From Paenibacillus sp. PCH8 (lineage in GTDB: Bacteria; Bacillota; Bacilli; Paenibacillales; Paenibacillaceae), in NCBI RefSeq assembly GCF_002968835.1, contig NZ_PKQK01000003.1:124001-188000 (forward strand): 64,000 bases of DNA. The letters run 5' to 3'. The number at the start of each line of letters is the position of its first letter. Position 1 is the first letter of the stretch. Made by a program: the position numbers and the translations under genes. Of the stretch, positions 20,265 to 28,966 are shown piece after piece. The notes beneath the pieces were generated by a model. The model was not told the DNA's origin. It did no database searches and saw only the letters and a program-made list of their open reading frames with translations.

Positions 20265-21848
20265 TTAATTTAATACCCACTTAGCAATATCATCGATAAT
20301 GGCTTTGGAGACATTAGACGGCTGCATGTACTCTTGGCCAATCGATAGTCCATCATAGCTGGATAAAATATGATTTACCTTTGGATAGCTTTTGTACGTA
20401 ACATTGGAATGACCTTGAAGAGCTGATTTCCAGCTTTGGAATTGCTTCATAGACACTTGTACATCATTTTCACCTTGCATGATTAGCATAGGGATATGTT
20501 GTGTTTTAGCGAGTTCCGAAGGCACATAATCCCTTTGCTCATACCACCAGTAAGCGGGTTGAAGTGGGAAGGCGTCAGGGAGATGATCTACAGAATATTT
20601 TGGATCTTTAACTATCGCAGCAACATTTTTATAGAAATCAGCTTGTGCTTTAAAAACCTCAGTGTCCAGACCAAGCTGCTTCACCCGATCTACCAATTCG
20701 TCTTGTTGTTCGGTAAGTACATCTACAAAGCTACTGCTCGGCGCAGCGAGTAGAATACTTCCTGCAATATCATGTTGTTGATCCTCGGCAATGATTAACG
20801 GTAATGCGAACCCACCTTGACTATGTCCAGCCACATAAATCGCTGTAGAATCAATCTGCGTATTCTTTTTGAGGAGTTGTACTGCCTCGGTTACATGATC
20901 TACGCTTTCCTGCTTTAATGTGAATTTAGGCTGGGAAGCGACCTTATAGGTATGCTCATATGTGACTTTATCGTATCTTAATACAGCAACCCCTTGTGAA
21001 GCCAAGCCCACAGCGAGATCACGAAATGGCTTTGCACCACCGATGGCAACATCTTGATTGTTGGGTCCAGATCCATGCACCAGAATTACGACTGGAAAAG
21101 GTCCATCACCCTTGGGTAAAGTTAATGTACCTGGTAGAGCGAATTCACCATGACCAATAGTGATATCTTGTTCGGTATAGCTGGATGGGTCATCATATCC
21201 CGGTTTTTGATACACATCTGGTGTAGCAGCGGCGATATACAAATCATCCACAAGCCCGTTATGATTCATTCTAACCGTTATATTCAAACTAGTACGTTCT
21301 GTCTTAAAAGTATAGGTTACATTGTGATGCACCGTATTATTTTTTATCTGTTTAGCTAAGGGCTCGCTTGTAATCTCACCAAATTGACCTTCAAGTGATG
21401 TCCAGAGCTGACTTAGTAATGTGGGTGAAAGAACTTTGCTTACAGAATGATGAACATACCCTGCAGCCTCCTTGCCATCGCCCGCACGTACAAGTGAAAT
21501 GAATATATCCTCAGGTGCTTCCTTTAATACTTCTGTAAGAAATGCCCCATCCAAATAGGTAACTCCTTTCGTTAACTGAACAGGATTGTCTAAAGGTACG
21601 ACTTGCCCATTCACAATCGCCTGTTTCTCTCCTACCTTAACTACAATAGTTAGATCATTTTTACTTATCGTGATTTGTCCTGTTTTTTGTTGCCAAGATA
21701 CCTCTGCACCATTCTTTTTGGCAATCTCACGGACAGGAACCAGAGCTTTCCCACCAGTTGGTTCTTCAGTAGCAGCTGAAATGGATGTCACGGGTAGGAT
21801 GAGACATGCGGTAATTAGAGAAAGGAATAGCTTTTTCCAATGATTCAT
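20265..21848 (-). CDS. exported alpha/beta hydrolase with N-terminal copper-amine-oxidase-type stalk domain
   Basis: 527 residues. Signal peptide MNHWKKLFLSLITACLILPVTSISAA; then a stalk domain of the copper amine oxidase N-terminal type (LVPVREIAKKNGAEVSWQQKTGQITI); a DUF3887-like region at about 115-220; then a dienelactone-hydrolase-like alpha/beta fold. The catalytic triad appears as Ser343 (GHSQGG), Asp462 (GENDVQ) and His493 (VNHI). The oxyanion segment is HGSGPNNQD. It is probably a secreted or wall-associated esterase or peptidase of unknown substrate. It is the last of three minus-strand genes after a GntR regulator and a membrane protein. Confidence 0.88.
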   Translation of the reverse strand: MNHWKKLFLSLITACLILPVTSISAATEEPTGGKALVPVREIAKKNGAEVSWQQKTGQITISKNDLTIVVKVGEKQAIVNGQVVPLDNPVQLTKGVTYLDGAFLTEVLKEAPEDIFISLVRAGDGKEAAGYVHHSVSKVLSPTLLSQLWTSLEGQFGEITSEPLAKQIKNNTVHHNVTYTFKTERTSLNITVRMNHNGLVDDLYIAAATPDVYQKPGYDDPSSYTEQDITIGHGEFALPGTLTLPKGDGPFPVVILVHGSGPNNQDVAIGGAKPFRDLAVGLASQGVAVLRYDKVTYEHTYKVASQPKFTLKQESVDHVTEAVQLLKKNTQIDSTAIYVAGHSQGGFALPLIIAEDQQHDIAGSILLAAPSSSFVDVLTEQQDELVDRVKQLGLDTEVFKAQADFYKNVAAIVKDPKYSVDHLPDAFPLQPAYWWYEQRDYVPSELAKTQHIPMLIMQGENDVQVSMKQFQSWKSALQGHSNVTYKSYPKVNHILSSYDGLSIGQEYMQPSNVSKAIIDDIAKWVLN

Positions 21849-21898
21849 AGTAATAATTCCTCCAAATCATTTTTATAATATGCATAGTCTATGAGCTT

Positions 21899-22999
21899 TT
21901 ATTGGCTCAGAACTCTGCTTAAAACAACAATAGCAATGATGAATAACAACAGGACCCAAGATAGTGGACGAGCGAAGTTAATCGTCCAGCCTATACCATA
22001 ACGTTTTTCTACGGTAAAAGAAGGATCATTGGCATTGAAGTAAATAAAACCAAGTTTCCAATAATCATCGTCATTCACAGGCTGCTCCTTGGACCGTTCG
22101 TGATCTTCCTGATGATTCCTAATCTTTCCACCGCCTTGTCTGCCTGTGAGAGACAGCAATATAGCGCCTAATACGATCGCCACCGGGGTGATCAGACTAA
22201 TTGCTGTTAACAAGACCTGATTAGGGACGAACATATTTATCTGAATGAAGGCAAATAAAATGGTAAGAAGAAACCCTGTGATGATCGTAAATAGGGACCA
22301 CTTACGGCGAAATCGGATATGTTCAGCAGCAAATTTGGCAGGATTAGATGGAGTAAGTTGTTGTTTGCTTGTTTTAATACTCCAGTTCACCAACATCATA
22401 AGTGCAATGAATCCTAGCTGTACAAGGTTAATAGCCAGTACCGAAAGGTAGGTTTTGGGCACACTGGAAGTGACATTGCCCTGAAGATCATATTTCATTG
22501 GAATGACGTTAGGTAGTGCGTTATAATTCAAGATCGAAATGATCGCAATAGCTACAATAATAGCAATATGAATGAGAAACCAATAGTTGGAGTAGGTGAG
22601 CTTATTTTGGCGGAAGTTCGTATCAATTTTAACCTTTTGAGGTGCATCTGCAGTGGTAAGTGTTCCTTTTATCCTTTTCATCTTGAAATGAAATAATATG
22701 TGTAGTGCTGACCAGTACACAATAAATATCACTGTGCACACACCGGTGATCATTGCGGTAGACTCTTCATTAGCAGATCGGAGTACATACAGACAGACAA
22801 GTATAATAATCCCGTTTCCAATCAGACTTACTGTAGCAAACGTACGCCGTAGCTTACGTAAGATGGGTGTGTGGTAATTATATTCACTTACCGTGACTCC
22901 AAAGCTGATGGTTTCCCTTGTCACATAGGGTGCAAAGGATAGAAGTAAGGCTAATGGAGCAAAGATTAAAATGATAGGCAATATACTAAATAGTTGCAT
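21899..22999 (-). CDS. membrane protein with DUF1648 and DUF5808 domains
   Basis: 366 residues from ATG 22999 (AAGGGAG ten bases upstream; the GTG at 23008 is too close to that site). Around seven membrane helices. The DUF1648 signature appears as NALPNVIPMKYDLQGNVTSSVPKTYLSV, and the C-terminus DDYWKLGFIYFNANDPSFTVEKRYGIGWTINFARP is a DUF5808 motif. Proteins of this kind are often paired with a YtrA-type GntR gene, as here, where the regulator ends 23 bp upstream. The molecular function is unknown; a role in envelope stress or as an SdpI-like immunity protein has been suggested for related families but is not shown by this sequence. Confidence 0.85.
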   Translation of the reverse strand: MQLFSILPIILIFAPLALLLSFAPYVTRETISFGVTVSEYNYHTPILRKLRRTFATVSLIGNGIIILVCLYVLRSANEESTAMITGVCTVIFIVYWSALHILFHFKMKRIKGTLTTADAPQKVKIDTNFRQNKLTYSNYWFLIHIAIIVAIAIISILNYNALPNVIPMKYDLQGNVTSSVPKTYLSVLAINLVQLGFIALMMLVNWSIKTSKQQLTPSNPAKFAAEHIRFRRKWSLFTIITGFLLTILFAFIQINMFVPNQVLLTAISLITPVAIVLGAILLSLTGRQGGGKIRNHQEDHERSKEQPVNDDDYWKLGFIYFNANDPSFTVEKRYGIGWTINFARPLSWVLLLFIIAIVVLSRVLSQ

Positions 23000-23022
23000 A
23001 CATAACACACTCCCTTGATTCT

Positions 23023-23418
23023 TTATTCTTTGTTGTGACCCATCTTCACATCATCATACATTTGGGCTAATACCGCTGATAGATCCTCCTTTGTCATTCC
23101 TCGACAGATCGCTTCGGCAATAATCGGTCTTAATTCACTCTGTTGCTTTTTCAGAAAATCATCTGTTAAATCAGGCATTCCATCAGGGTTTACTACGACT
23201 CCCTTTTGTCTATGAACTTGAATGTACCCATCTTGCTTGAGTAGGGTATACGCCTTGTTGACCGTATGAAGGTTAATTCCAATATCTGCTGCCAAATTCC
23301 GAACAGAGGGTAGAGCCTCACCAAGCTGTAACTCACCACTAGCAATGCCTTCAATAATCTGAGAAACAAGTTGCGAATAGATGGGCAGTTCAGATTGCAT
23401 ATCCAGTTGAATAATCAA
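23023..23418 (-). CDS. GntR-family regulator, YtrA subfamily
   Basis: 131 residues, start TTG 23418 with GAAGGTG five bases upstream. The N-terminal winged helix reads IYSQLVSQIIEGIASGELQLGEALPSVRNLAADIGINLHTVNKAYTLLKQDGYIQVHRQKGVVV. The short C-terminal helical tail, in place of a ligand domain, marks the YtrA group. It heads a three-gene minus-strand operon. A dyad (TGTTATA / TATAACA) lies at 23441-23461, just upstream of its start, consistent with autoregulation. Confidence 0.9.
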   Translation of the reverse strand: MIIQLDMQSELPIYSQLVSQIIEGIASGELQLGEALPSVRNLAADIGINLHTVNKAYTLLKQDGYIQVHRQKGVVVNPDGMPDLTDDFLKKQQSELRPIIAEAICRGMTKEDLSAVLAQMYDDVKMGHNKE

Positions 23419-23440
23419 GCGTTCACCTTCTTTTGTTATC

Positions 23441-23461
23441 TGTTATATACCAACTATAACA
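23441..23461 (-). promoter_or_regulatory. dyad operator candidate for the GntR/YtrA regulator
   Basis: TGTTATA and TATAACA are perfect inverted 7-mers separated by seven bases, 23 bp upstream of the GntR start codon on its promoter side. YtrA-type repressors typically bind such A/T-rich dyads in their own promoters. Confidence 0.55.
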
Positions 23462-23808
23462 AGCGTTTTTTAAATAAGCAATAGTCGAGCACATGGTTAT
23501 GGAAAAAACCGTCTCAAGGTGAGGTACACAGAGGCGCTTGCCAAGCTCCTCAAGAACACACACACCCTTAATTAAGAATCCGTATCTCCGAGGAGAAATG
23601 GAATCAAGACATGGGAGGGTGGATCGTTGTCACGATTCATGAAATCGTCCAATAAGCCACCATCCTAAAGAAAGTATTCAAATTTCGAAGTGAGGGTAAG
23701 AGCTAAAAATGGATTGAACTTGGTGGTAAACAGTGTTACTCTAAAAGTCTATGTTCGACAGTACATTTAATAATAGTCACCATTTTAGTTATAAAGAAAG
23801 GTAACACT
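23462..23808. other. intergenic region between GntR operon and ABC-F gene
   Basis: About 350 bp without a gene. I see no clear protein remnant. The last 80 bases probably hold the ABC-F promoter and leader, with AAAGAAAGG as ribosome binding site. ABC-F resistance genes often have attenuator leaders, but I could not make out a convincing leader peptide with paired hairpins here. Confidence 0.4.
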
Positions 23809-25548
23809 ATGATAAAAGTTGATAATTTATCCTTCTCATTTCCGCAAAAAGAATTATATACAAACATTTCATTTACGCTTGAAGAGGGACAACACTGCGC
23901 TTTTATCGGAACAAGTGGTAGTGGGAAAAGTACACTGATAGATATACTGATGGACCCGGAAAGATATTTGTTCGATGGCAAGTTGGAGATAGACCCAAAT
24001 TGCAAAATGGGGTATGTAAGTCAGTTCTCACAAGTTGAGAAACCAAAAGAAACAACCGTTTTCGAATATATCGGAGAAGATTTTATCAAGATACAAGATG
24101 AAATCACATCGATTTATGCTGAAATGGAAACCACATTGGATATGGATTCGTTGCTGGAAAAGGTTCAATCCGCTTTAGACGCATTCGATTCAATGGATGG
24201 GGACAATTTTGAAAGCAAGATTAATAAGCAGCTAAATCTGGCCAACCTCATGAAGCTAAAAGATGTTAGTGTGTCTGAGCTGAGCGGCGGGGAATTTAAG
24301 CTCATTCAAGTCATGAAGGAAATGCTGAACGGTCCAGACTTAATGATTATGGACGAACCGGATGTATTTTTGGACTTCGAAAACCTAAATGCACTTAAAA
24401 AACTAATTAATTCCCACAAGGGAATGCTGCTGGTGGTCACGCACAACCGGTATCTATTGAATCATTGTTTCAACAAAATTATACACCTGGAAAACACAGA
24501 GCTCCAAGAGTTTGATGGGCGCTATATCGATTATAATTTCTCATTACTTCAGACTAAAATAGAGTTACAAGAAATTGCAGTCGCCGAAGGTGAAGAAATC
24601 GTGAGATACGATAACATCATCGATAATCTTAGAGAAATCGCAACTTATAATTCAGAAGCATCCAGAGGTAGAGCGTTAAAAGCCAGAGTTAGGTTTCAAG
24701 AAAGATTGGAAGCACGTAGAATCAAAGCGCCCTTTGTTGATATTAAGCAGCCGGATATTACGTTTGGTATCGATCATGAAATGGAAGACACCGTTGTGGT
24801 AAATGTCCAGGATTATAGTGTTTCCTTTGATGAGCTGCTTTTAGAAAATGTTAACTTTGAGATCAAATCTACAGATAAAGTCGCCATTATCGGTCCAAAC
24901 GGTACTGGGAAAACAACTTTGCTTCGGGAAATCTTCAAAAATAGTCATGATTCCATTGAAGTAAACGCTGATGTTAAAGTGGCTTATTTGTCTCAGCTTC
25001 AAGGCGAAACGCTAAAGGATTCCAATACCATACTAAATGAATTCATTGATGCCGGGTTTAAAACCTATGATGAGATCAGATCGTATCTTTTGAACTATGG
25101 CTTTGAAGGCGAAATCCTTGATCAAAAGATCGAATCTTTATCTGGTGGAGAAAAAAACATGCTTCAATTGGCTAAAGTTTCTGCCAGTAAAGCAAACGTA
25201 TTACTGCTTGATGAACCGACAAGCCATTTAGACATCTACACACAATTAGCACTGGAAAAAGCCATTGAAGACTATAAAGGTGCGATTCTCATGATTTCTC
25301 ATGATTTTTATTCTGTTGTAAATGGTATGGATTATGTTTTAATCATTGACGATAAGACGATAAGTAAAATGAGTATGGAAGAATTTAGACAGATGATTTA
25401 TGCTAGTCATTTTAATAGAGACTATTTAGAAAATGAACAAAAGAAAAAGTCAGTTGAAATTAAAATAGAATTGGCCTTAAAAGATACTAATTTTGAACTT
25501 GCAAAAGGTTTGGTTGATGAGCTAGAAGAGCTAATTAAGTTGCTTTAA
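23809..25548 (+). CDS. ABC-F family ATPase (possible ribosome-protection type)
   Basis: 579 residues with two ABC cassettes and no membrane segments, as in ABC-F translation factors. First site: GTSGSGKST, LSGGEFKL, LMIMDEPD. Second site: GPNGTGKTT, LSGGEKNM, VLLLDEPTSHLD. Between them lies a charged helical linker of about 80 residues (NSEASRGRALKARVRFQERLEARR), the element that reaches into the ribosome in this family. Some ABC-F proteins protect ribosomes from antibiotics, others are housekeeping. The gene stands alone next to the rifamycin-inactivating arr gene, so a resistance role is plausible but unproven; the drug cannot be predicted. Confidence 0.88.
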   Translation: MIKVDNLSFSFPQKELYTNISFTLEEGQHCAFIGTSGSGKSTLIDILMDPERYLFDGKLEIDPNCKMGYVSQFSQVEKPKETTVFEYIGEDFIKIQDEITSIYAEMETTLDMDSLLEKVQSALDAFDSMDGDNFESKINKQLNLANLMKLKDVSVSELSGGEFKLIQVMKEMLNGPDLMIMDEPDVFLDFENLNALKKLINSHKGMLLVVTHNRYLLNHCFNKIIHLENTELQEFDGRYIDYNFSLLQTKIELQEIAVAEGEEIVRYDNIIDNLREIATYNSEASRGRALKARVRFQERLEARRIKAPFVDIKQPDITFGIDHEMEDTVVVNVQDYSVSFDELLLENVNFEIKSTDKVAIIGPNGTGKTTLLREIFKNSHDSIEVNADVKVAYLSQLQGETLKDSNTILNEFIDAGFKTYDEIRSYLLNYGFEGEILDQKIESLSGGEKNMLQLAKVSASKANVLLLDEPTSHLDIYTQLALEKAIEDYKGAILMISHDFYSVVNGMDYVLIIDDKTISKMSMEEFRQMIYASHFNRDYLENEQKKKSVEIKIELALKDTNFELAKGLVDELEELIKLL

Positions 25549-25676
25549 ATTACAACTTTTTGATTGAAATGACTACAAGAAAGTGAAGTTAGTTACAGCG
25601 AATAGGGTAGGGCTAAAATGAATTAGTCCGATTTCAACGATGAAACATGATGATGCTGGAAAAGTATCAATAAAAC

Positions 25677-25709
25677 AGACACTGATAAACAAAATATCAG
25701 TGTCTTTTT
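25677..25709 (+). terminator. rho-independent terminator
   Basis: AGACACTGATA pairs perfectly with TATCAGTGTCT around AACAAAA, followed by TTTTT. It ends the ABC-F transcript. Confidence 0.88.
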
Positions 25710-25783
25710 ACTGCATGTAGATATAAGTTTCGCCGTTATGTCCGTTATGATGAACTAGGCTAGAGATGAACTTCATAGGGAAA

Positions 25784-26200
25784 TTAATCGTAGATCACAT
25801 TTTTTCCTTCTTCACTTAATTTTTTTAAAGATGTAAGCATATGATTTATCTCTTCATCGGAGTGTCTGTCCCATGAAGCTAATTCAGCTACTATTTTCAG
25901 AGGATATTTAGATCTATATGAGCGTGTTGGGTTTCCAGGAAATTTTTTATCAGTTAAGTTAGGATCATTTTCAAAATCTCCTAATGGTTCTACAATGTAG
26001 ATTCTTTCTTTTAAATTCGTTTTTGCTAATTCAGCACCCCACTTGGCAGCATTTAAAGTTGCAGTAAAGTATATGTGGCTAGATTTCTTCTCTTGATAAT
26101 TGGATAAGTATTGCGGTTCTAATAAATCACCAATCTTCAGTTCTGCTTTAGTACCATGAAAAAAAGGGCCATTATCTAAAACATTTTTTTGGTCATCCAT
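25784..26200 (-). CDS. arr: NAD(+)-dependent rifamycin ADP-ribosyltransferase
   Basis: 138 residues, full length for Arr. Hallmarks: FFHGTKAELKIGDLLEPQYLSNY at the N-terminus; HIYFTATLNAAKWGAELA; RIYIVEPLGDFENDPNLTDKKFPGNPTRSYR; and a C-terminal ELASWDRH segment. The family transfers ADP-ribose from NAD to the ansa hydroxyl of rifamycins, blocking binding to RNA polymerase. ATG 26200 is preceded by GAAGAGGTG at good spacing. It is a single-gene unit. I saw no integron or mobile-element sequences around it, so it looks like an intrinsic environmental resistance gene. The family identification is confident. Confidence 0.93.
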   Translation of the reverse strand: MDDQKNVLDNGPFFHGTKAELKIGDLLEPQYLSNYQEKKSSHIYFTATLNAAKWGAELAKTNLKERIYIVEPLGDFENDPNLTDKKFPGNPTRSYRSKYPLKIVAELASWDRHSDEEINHMLTSLKKLSEEGKNVIYD

Positions 26201-26341
26201 ACTGATGCACCTCTTCTATTTTTAGATTTGTATTTAGCAGTATAGTGTAGGAATCACAAAAAAAACAGTCTATAAAAAACATATAAATTACGATATAATG
26301 TAAGAAGAGAGAATGATATTGAACGAAAATTACACACATCG

Positions 26342-26593
26342 GTGAAGAGAATTAACACCGATACGTCCAAACGGGACAAAGCAGAGGTTCATACTGCTTT
26401 GTCCCGTTTGCGTTTTTCCGTCATGGCAGCAATGACGGGAGACTTCCCTCAGCACGAAGAAGCCTTGAGAGCTCTGTATGCTGGGAATCAGGATCGTTTC
26501 CACCAATTGATTAGCGACTGGGCACCCGATATCAGAGATCAGTTCAAAATATTGTCAAAAAAAAATCGCTATGAACTGCACCCCAATTGTTAA
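26342..26593 (+). pseudogene. DUF2239-like protein, C-terminal part
   Basis: 83 residues. The stretch MAAMTGDFPQHEEALRALYAGNQDRFHQLISDWAPDIRDQ matches the C-terminal half of DUF2239 proteins, which are normally near 190 residues. The frame stays open upstream to about 26282 without an ATG or ribosome binding site, and the GTG at 26342 has none either, so the N-terminal half seems lost. A perfect 17-bp inverted repeat followed by TTTTT lies inside the frame (26368-26415). Function unknown. Moderate confidence in the family, low confidence that it is expressed. Confidence 0.5.
26368..26415 (+). repeat. perfect 17-bp inverted repeat with T-run inside an open frame
   Basis: CAAACGGGACAAAGCAG (26368-26384) and CTGCTTTGTCCCGTTTG (26394-26410) are exact inverted copies with a nine-base loop, followed by CGTTTTT. 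It has the shape of a rho-independent terminator although it lies in the DUF2239-like frame. Confidence 0.8.
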
Positions 26594-26620
26594 CTCACAG
26601 TACAGACAGGTAAAAATTCT

Positions 26621-26800
26621 TTGCCTAAAGCTGCAAATTCAAATCCGAATGATCAAATAACAGAATTAGTTAAAAGATTACAGAATGATTTAACCATGCG
26701 AAAGCAACTCTCATCAAATGATAAGGATCGGCTGAAATATCAAGAAGCGTTAGATCAATTTCAAACTGCAATGCATGCTTATCAAAAAAAACAACCATAG
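26621..26800 (+). CDS. small hypothetical protein or fragment
   Basis: A 59-residue frame from TTG 26621 (CAGACAGG ten bases upstream): DQITELVKRLQNDLTMRKQLSSNDKDRLKYQEALDQFQTAMHAYQKKQP. It is helical, Gln/Lys-rich and coiled-coil-like. It is in the same frame as the DUF2239-like sequence just upstream, past that frame's TAA. I do not recognise a family; the composition loosely resembles FlxA-like proteins. It may be the tail of a lost gene. A terminator follows. Confidence 0.35.
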   Translation: MPKAANSNPNDQITELVKRLQNDLTMRKQLSSNDKDRLKYQEALDQFQTAMHAYQKKQP

Positions 26801-26833
26801 TATATTTGGTTTGAAAAAGCTGACAATTCATCA

Positions 26834-26861
26834 AAAAGCCCAAGCAATATGCTTGGGTTTT
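26834..26861 (+). terminator. rho-independent terminator
   Basis: CCCAAGCA pairs with TGCTTGGG over a three-base loop, flanked by AAAA and TTTTC. Confidence 0.75.
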
Positions 26862-27165
26862 CGTTATTTAATACTTAATGGCAAAGACGTGATTTGATTA
26901 ATCAATATCGTACATATAATAGCCAAAGTTTTTCCCTTCCCTAGATCCTTTTTTGCATGATCTGTGTGTCAATCGGAGGGAATTGACTATCGTATTTAGC
27001 ATGGAGGTTTATGAAACCGCAAAATCAGTAAGAAACTTTAGGGATTTTTAATATATTCCCACTATTTTCTTAAACAATCTTTTCTACAATGAATTCAAAG
27101 GGAGGCGAAAAAGGAACCAGAATGAGAGACTAAACTTAACAGTGAAAGGATGAATCTAGAAAACC
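26862..27165. other. intergenic region upstream of the second sugar importer
   Basis: About 300 bp with no gene seen. A possible -10 (TATAAT near 26915) has a weak -35 (TTGATT) at short spacing, and TTGACT near 26987 is another -35 candidate without a clear -10. No perfect cre box is present. Confidence 0.35.
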
Positions 27166-28032
27166 ATGAAAAAATGGCTCCGTAAGGATGCTTCGGCGGC
27201 CATGTCCTTCCTTGTACCAAGCGGCATCGGATTTGCACTTTTTTACCTTATTCCGTTTGCCATGGGTGTGTATTATTCGTTTATGAGCCATTCGGTAGAC
27301 GGTCATTATGTGGGACTCGATAATTATCGCGAGCTGCTCGGAAGTGCGTCTTTCCTCAAAGCAGCTTCCAATACGTTATACTTCAGTACGATCAGTGTTC
27401 CACTTATGATCATTCTGTCATTGGGGCTCGCGATGCTTCTGCATAAAAATGTCTATATCCAAAAAGGGCTTCGAACAGCTTATGTGATGCCGCTTGTTGT
27501 GCCCACGGCCTCGATCATCATGATTTGGCAGATCCTTTTTGATTGGAACGGCTCCCTGAACGCCTGGCTGAACAGTTTCGGATACGGACGCGTGGATTGG
27601 ATGAAGTCCGAATCAGCACGTATAGTCGTGATTATTGTGTATATATGGAAGAACATAGGTTACAACGTCATTTTATTCCTTGCCGGATTGCAGCAAATTC
27701 CGAAGGATTACTACGAAACGGCACGAATTGAAGGTGCTGGTCGTATACGGCAATTCCGGAGTGTCACACTGGTTTACATCACCTCGACGATGTTTTTCGT
27801 AGTGATTATGTCGATTATCAACTCATTCAAAGTATTTCGTGAAACGTATCTGATTGCAGGCGAATATCCGCATGACAGTATTTACATGATTCAGCACTAT
27901 ATGAACAACATGTTCATATCACTCGACATTCAGAAACTAACCGCAGCGGCATCCTTGATGTTTGTCAGTATACTACTGATCGTTCTGGCGCTGTTTGCGA
28001 TGGAACGTCGGCATCGGCAGTACATGGAATAG
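27166..28032 (+). CDS. carbohydrate ABC transporter permease (MalF/UgpA type)
   Basis: 288 residues. Six membrane helices, beginning AAMSFLVPSGIGFALFYLIPFAMGVYYSF. The EAA loop reads YYETARIEGAGRIRQFRSVTLVYITSTMFFVVIMSIINSFKVF. It is the first gene of an operon with a MalG-like permease, a membrane-fusion adaptor and a binding lipoprotein. As with the first importer, no ATPase is encoded nearby. The substrate is unknown. The start ATG has a weak GTGAAAGGATG-type site upstream. Confidence 0.92.
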   Translation: MKKWLRKDASAAMSFLVPSGIGFALFYLIPFAMGVYYSFMSHSVDGHYVGLDNYRELLGSASFLKAASNTLYFSTISVPLMIILSLGLAMLLHKNVYIQKGLRTAYVMPLVVPTASIIMIWQILFDWNGSLNAWLNSFGYGRVDWMKSESARIVVIIVYIWKNIGYNVILFLAGLQQIPKDYYETARIEGAGRIRQFRSVTLVYITSTMFFVVIMSIINSFKVFRETYLIAGEYPHDSIYMIQHYMNNMFISLDIQKLTAAASLMFVSILLIVLALFAMERRHRQYME

Positions 28033-28049
28033 GAGGTGAAGCGAAGTCT

Positions 28050-28928
28050 GTGCGAATAGTGTACATATTAAAAAATGGTGTATTAGCATTCAGCCTGAGT
28101 GTTATTGCCTTGATTCTAATATCACCATTAGTGATTATATTCACAAACTCTATGATGACCGAACAGGAAATTGGGATTAATTATGGCCTCATCGGGCAAA
28201 TGAATGACGCATCAGTCGGTAGAGATAGTACATTTGCCAACCTGAAACTGATTCCGGATAAAGTGTCCTTTGCACAGTATGGGAAGATATTTATCGACAA
28301 TCCGAAATATCTGATGATGTTCTGGAATTCCGTGTTCATGGTAGTACCCATCATTGTAGGTCAGACTCTTGTTGCGGCTCTGGCTGCCTATGCATTCTCC
28401 AAGCTGAAATTTCGCGGCCGAGACTCTTTATTTTTGATATATGTCATGACGATGCTCATGCCATTCCAAGTCACGCTGGTGCCCAATTATATTATGGTCG
28501 ATATGCTTGGAATGCTGAATAGTACGAGTGCCATCATCGTTCCTGGCATCTTCGCAGCTTTTGGCGTGTTTATGCTCAGACAATTCATGCTGGATATTCC
28601 CTACGCTTATATTGAAGCTGCCAAGATGGACGGAGCAGGACATTTAAGGATATTTGTTACGATGATTGTTCCAATGATCAAGCCAGGGTTAGCCGCACTT
28701 GTGATCTTGCTCTTCGTTGATTATTGGAACATGGTGGAACAGCCTCTTATTTTTTTGGACGATCCGTTCAAGCAACCGCTGTCCGTCTTTTTATCTACGA
28801 TTAATCAAAGCGAGCAGGGGATTGCTTTTGCTGCGTCCATGCTCTATATGGCCCCGATGGTGATGGTATTTCTGTATGCGGAGTCGTATTTCATTGAAGG
28901 TATTCAATTATCCGGAGTGAAAGGTTAA
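28050..28928 (+). CDS. carbohydrate ABC transporter permease (MalG type)
   Basis: 292 residues from GTG 28050 with AGGAGGTG at 28031-28038. It has six helices and the EAA loop YIEAAKMDGAGHLRIFVTMIVPMIKPGLAALVILLFVDYWNMVEQP. Compared with ordinary MalG proteins there is an extra soluble loop (GINYGLIGQMNDASVGRDSTFANLKLIPDKVSF) after the first helix, which may contact the adaptor protein encoded next. It starts 17 bp after the preceding permease gene and belongs to the same operon. Confidence 0.92.
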   Translation: MRIVYILKNGVLAFSLSVIALILISPLVIIFTNSMMTEQEIGINYGLIGQMNDASVGRDSTFANLKLIPDKVSFAQYGKIFIDNPKYLMMFWNSVFMVVPIIVGQTLVAALAAYAFSKLKFRGRDSLFLIYVMTMLMPFQVTLVPNYIMVDMLGMLNSTSAIIVPGIFAAFGVFMLRQFMLDIPYAYIEAAKMDGAGHLRIFVTMIVPMIKPGLAALVILLFVDYWNMVEQPLIFLDDPFKQPLSVFLSTINQSEQGIAFAASMLYMAPMVMVFLYAESYFIEGIQLSGVKG

Positions 28929-28966
28929 CTTTTCAGTGCGCGAGTTTGGGAGGAGAAAAAAAGGAT

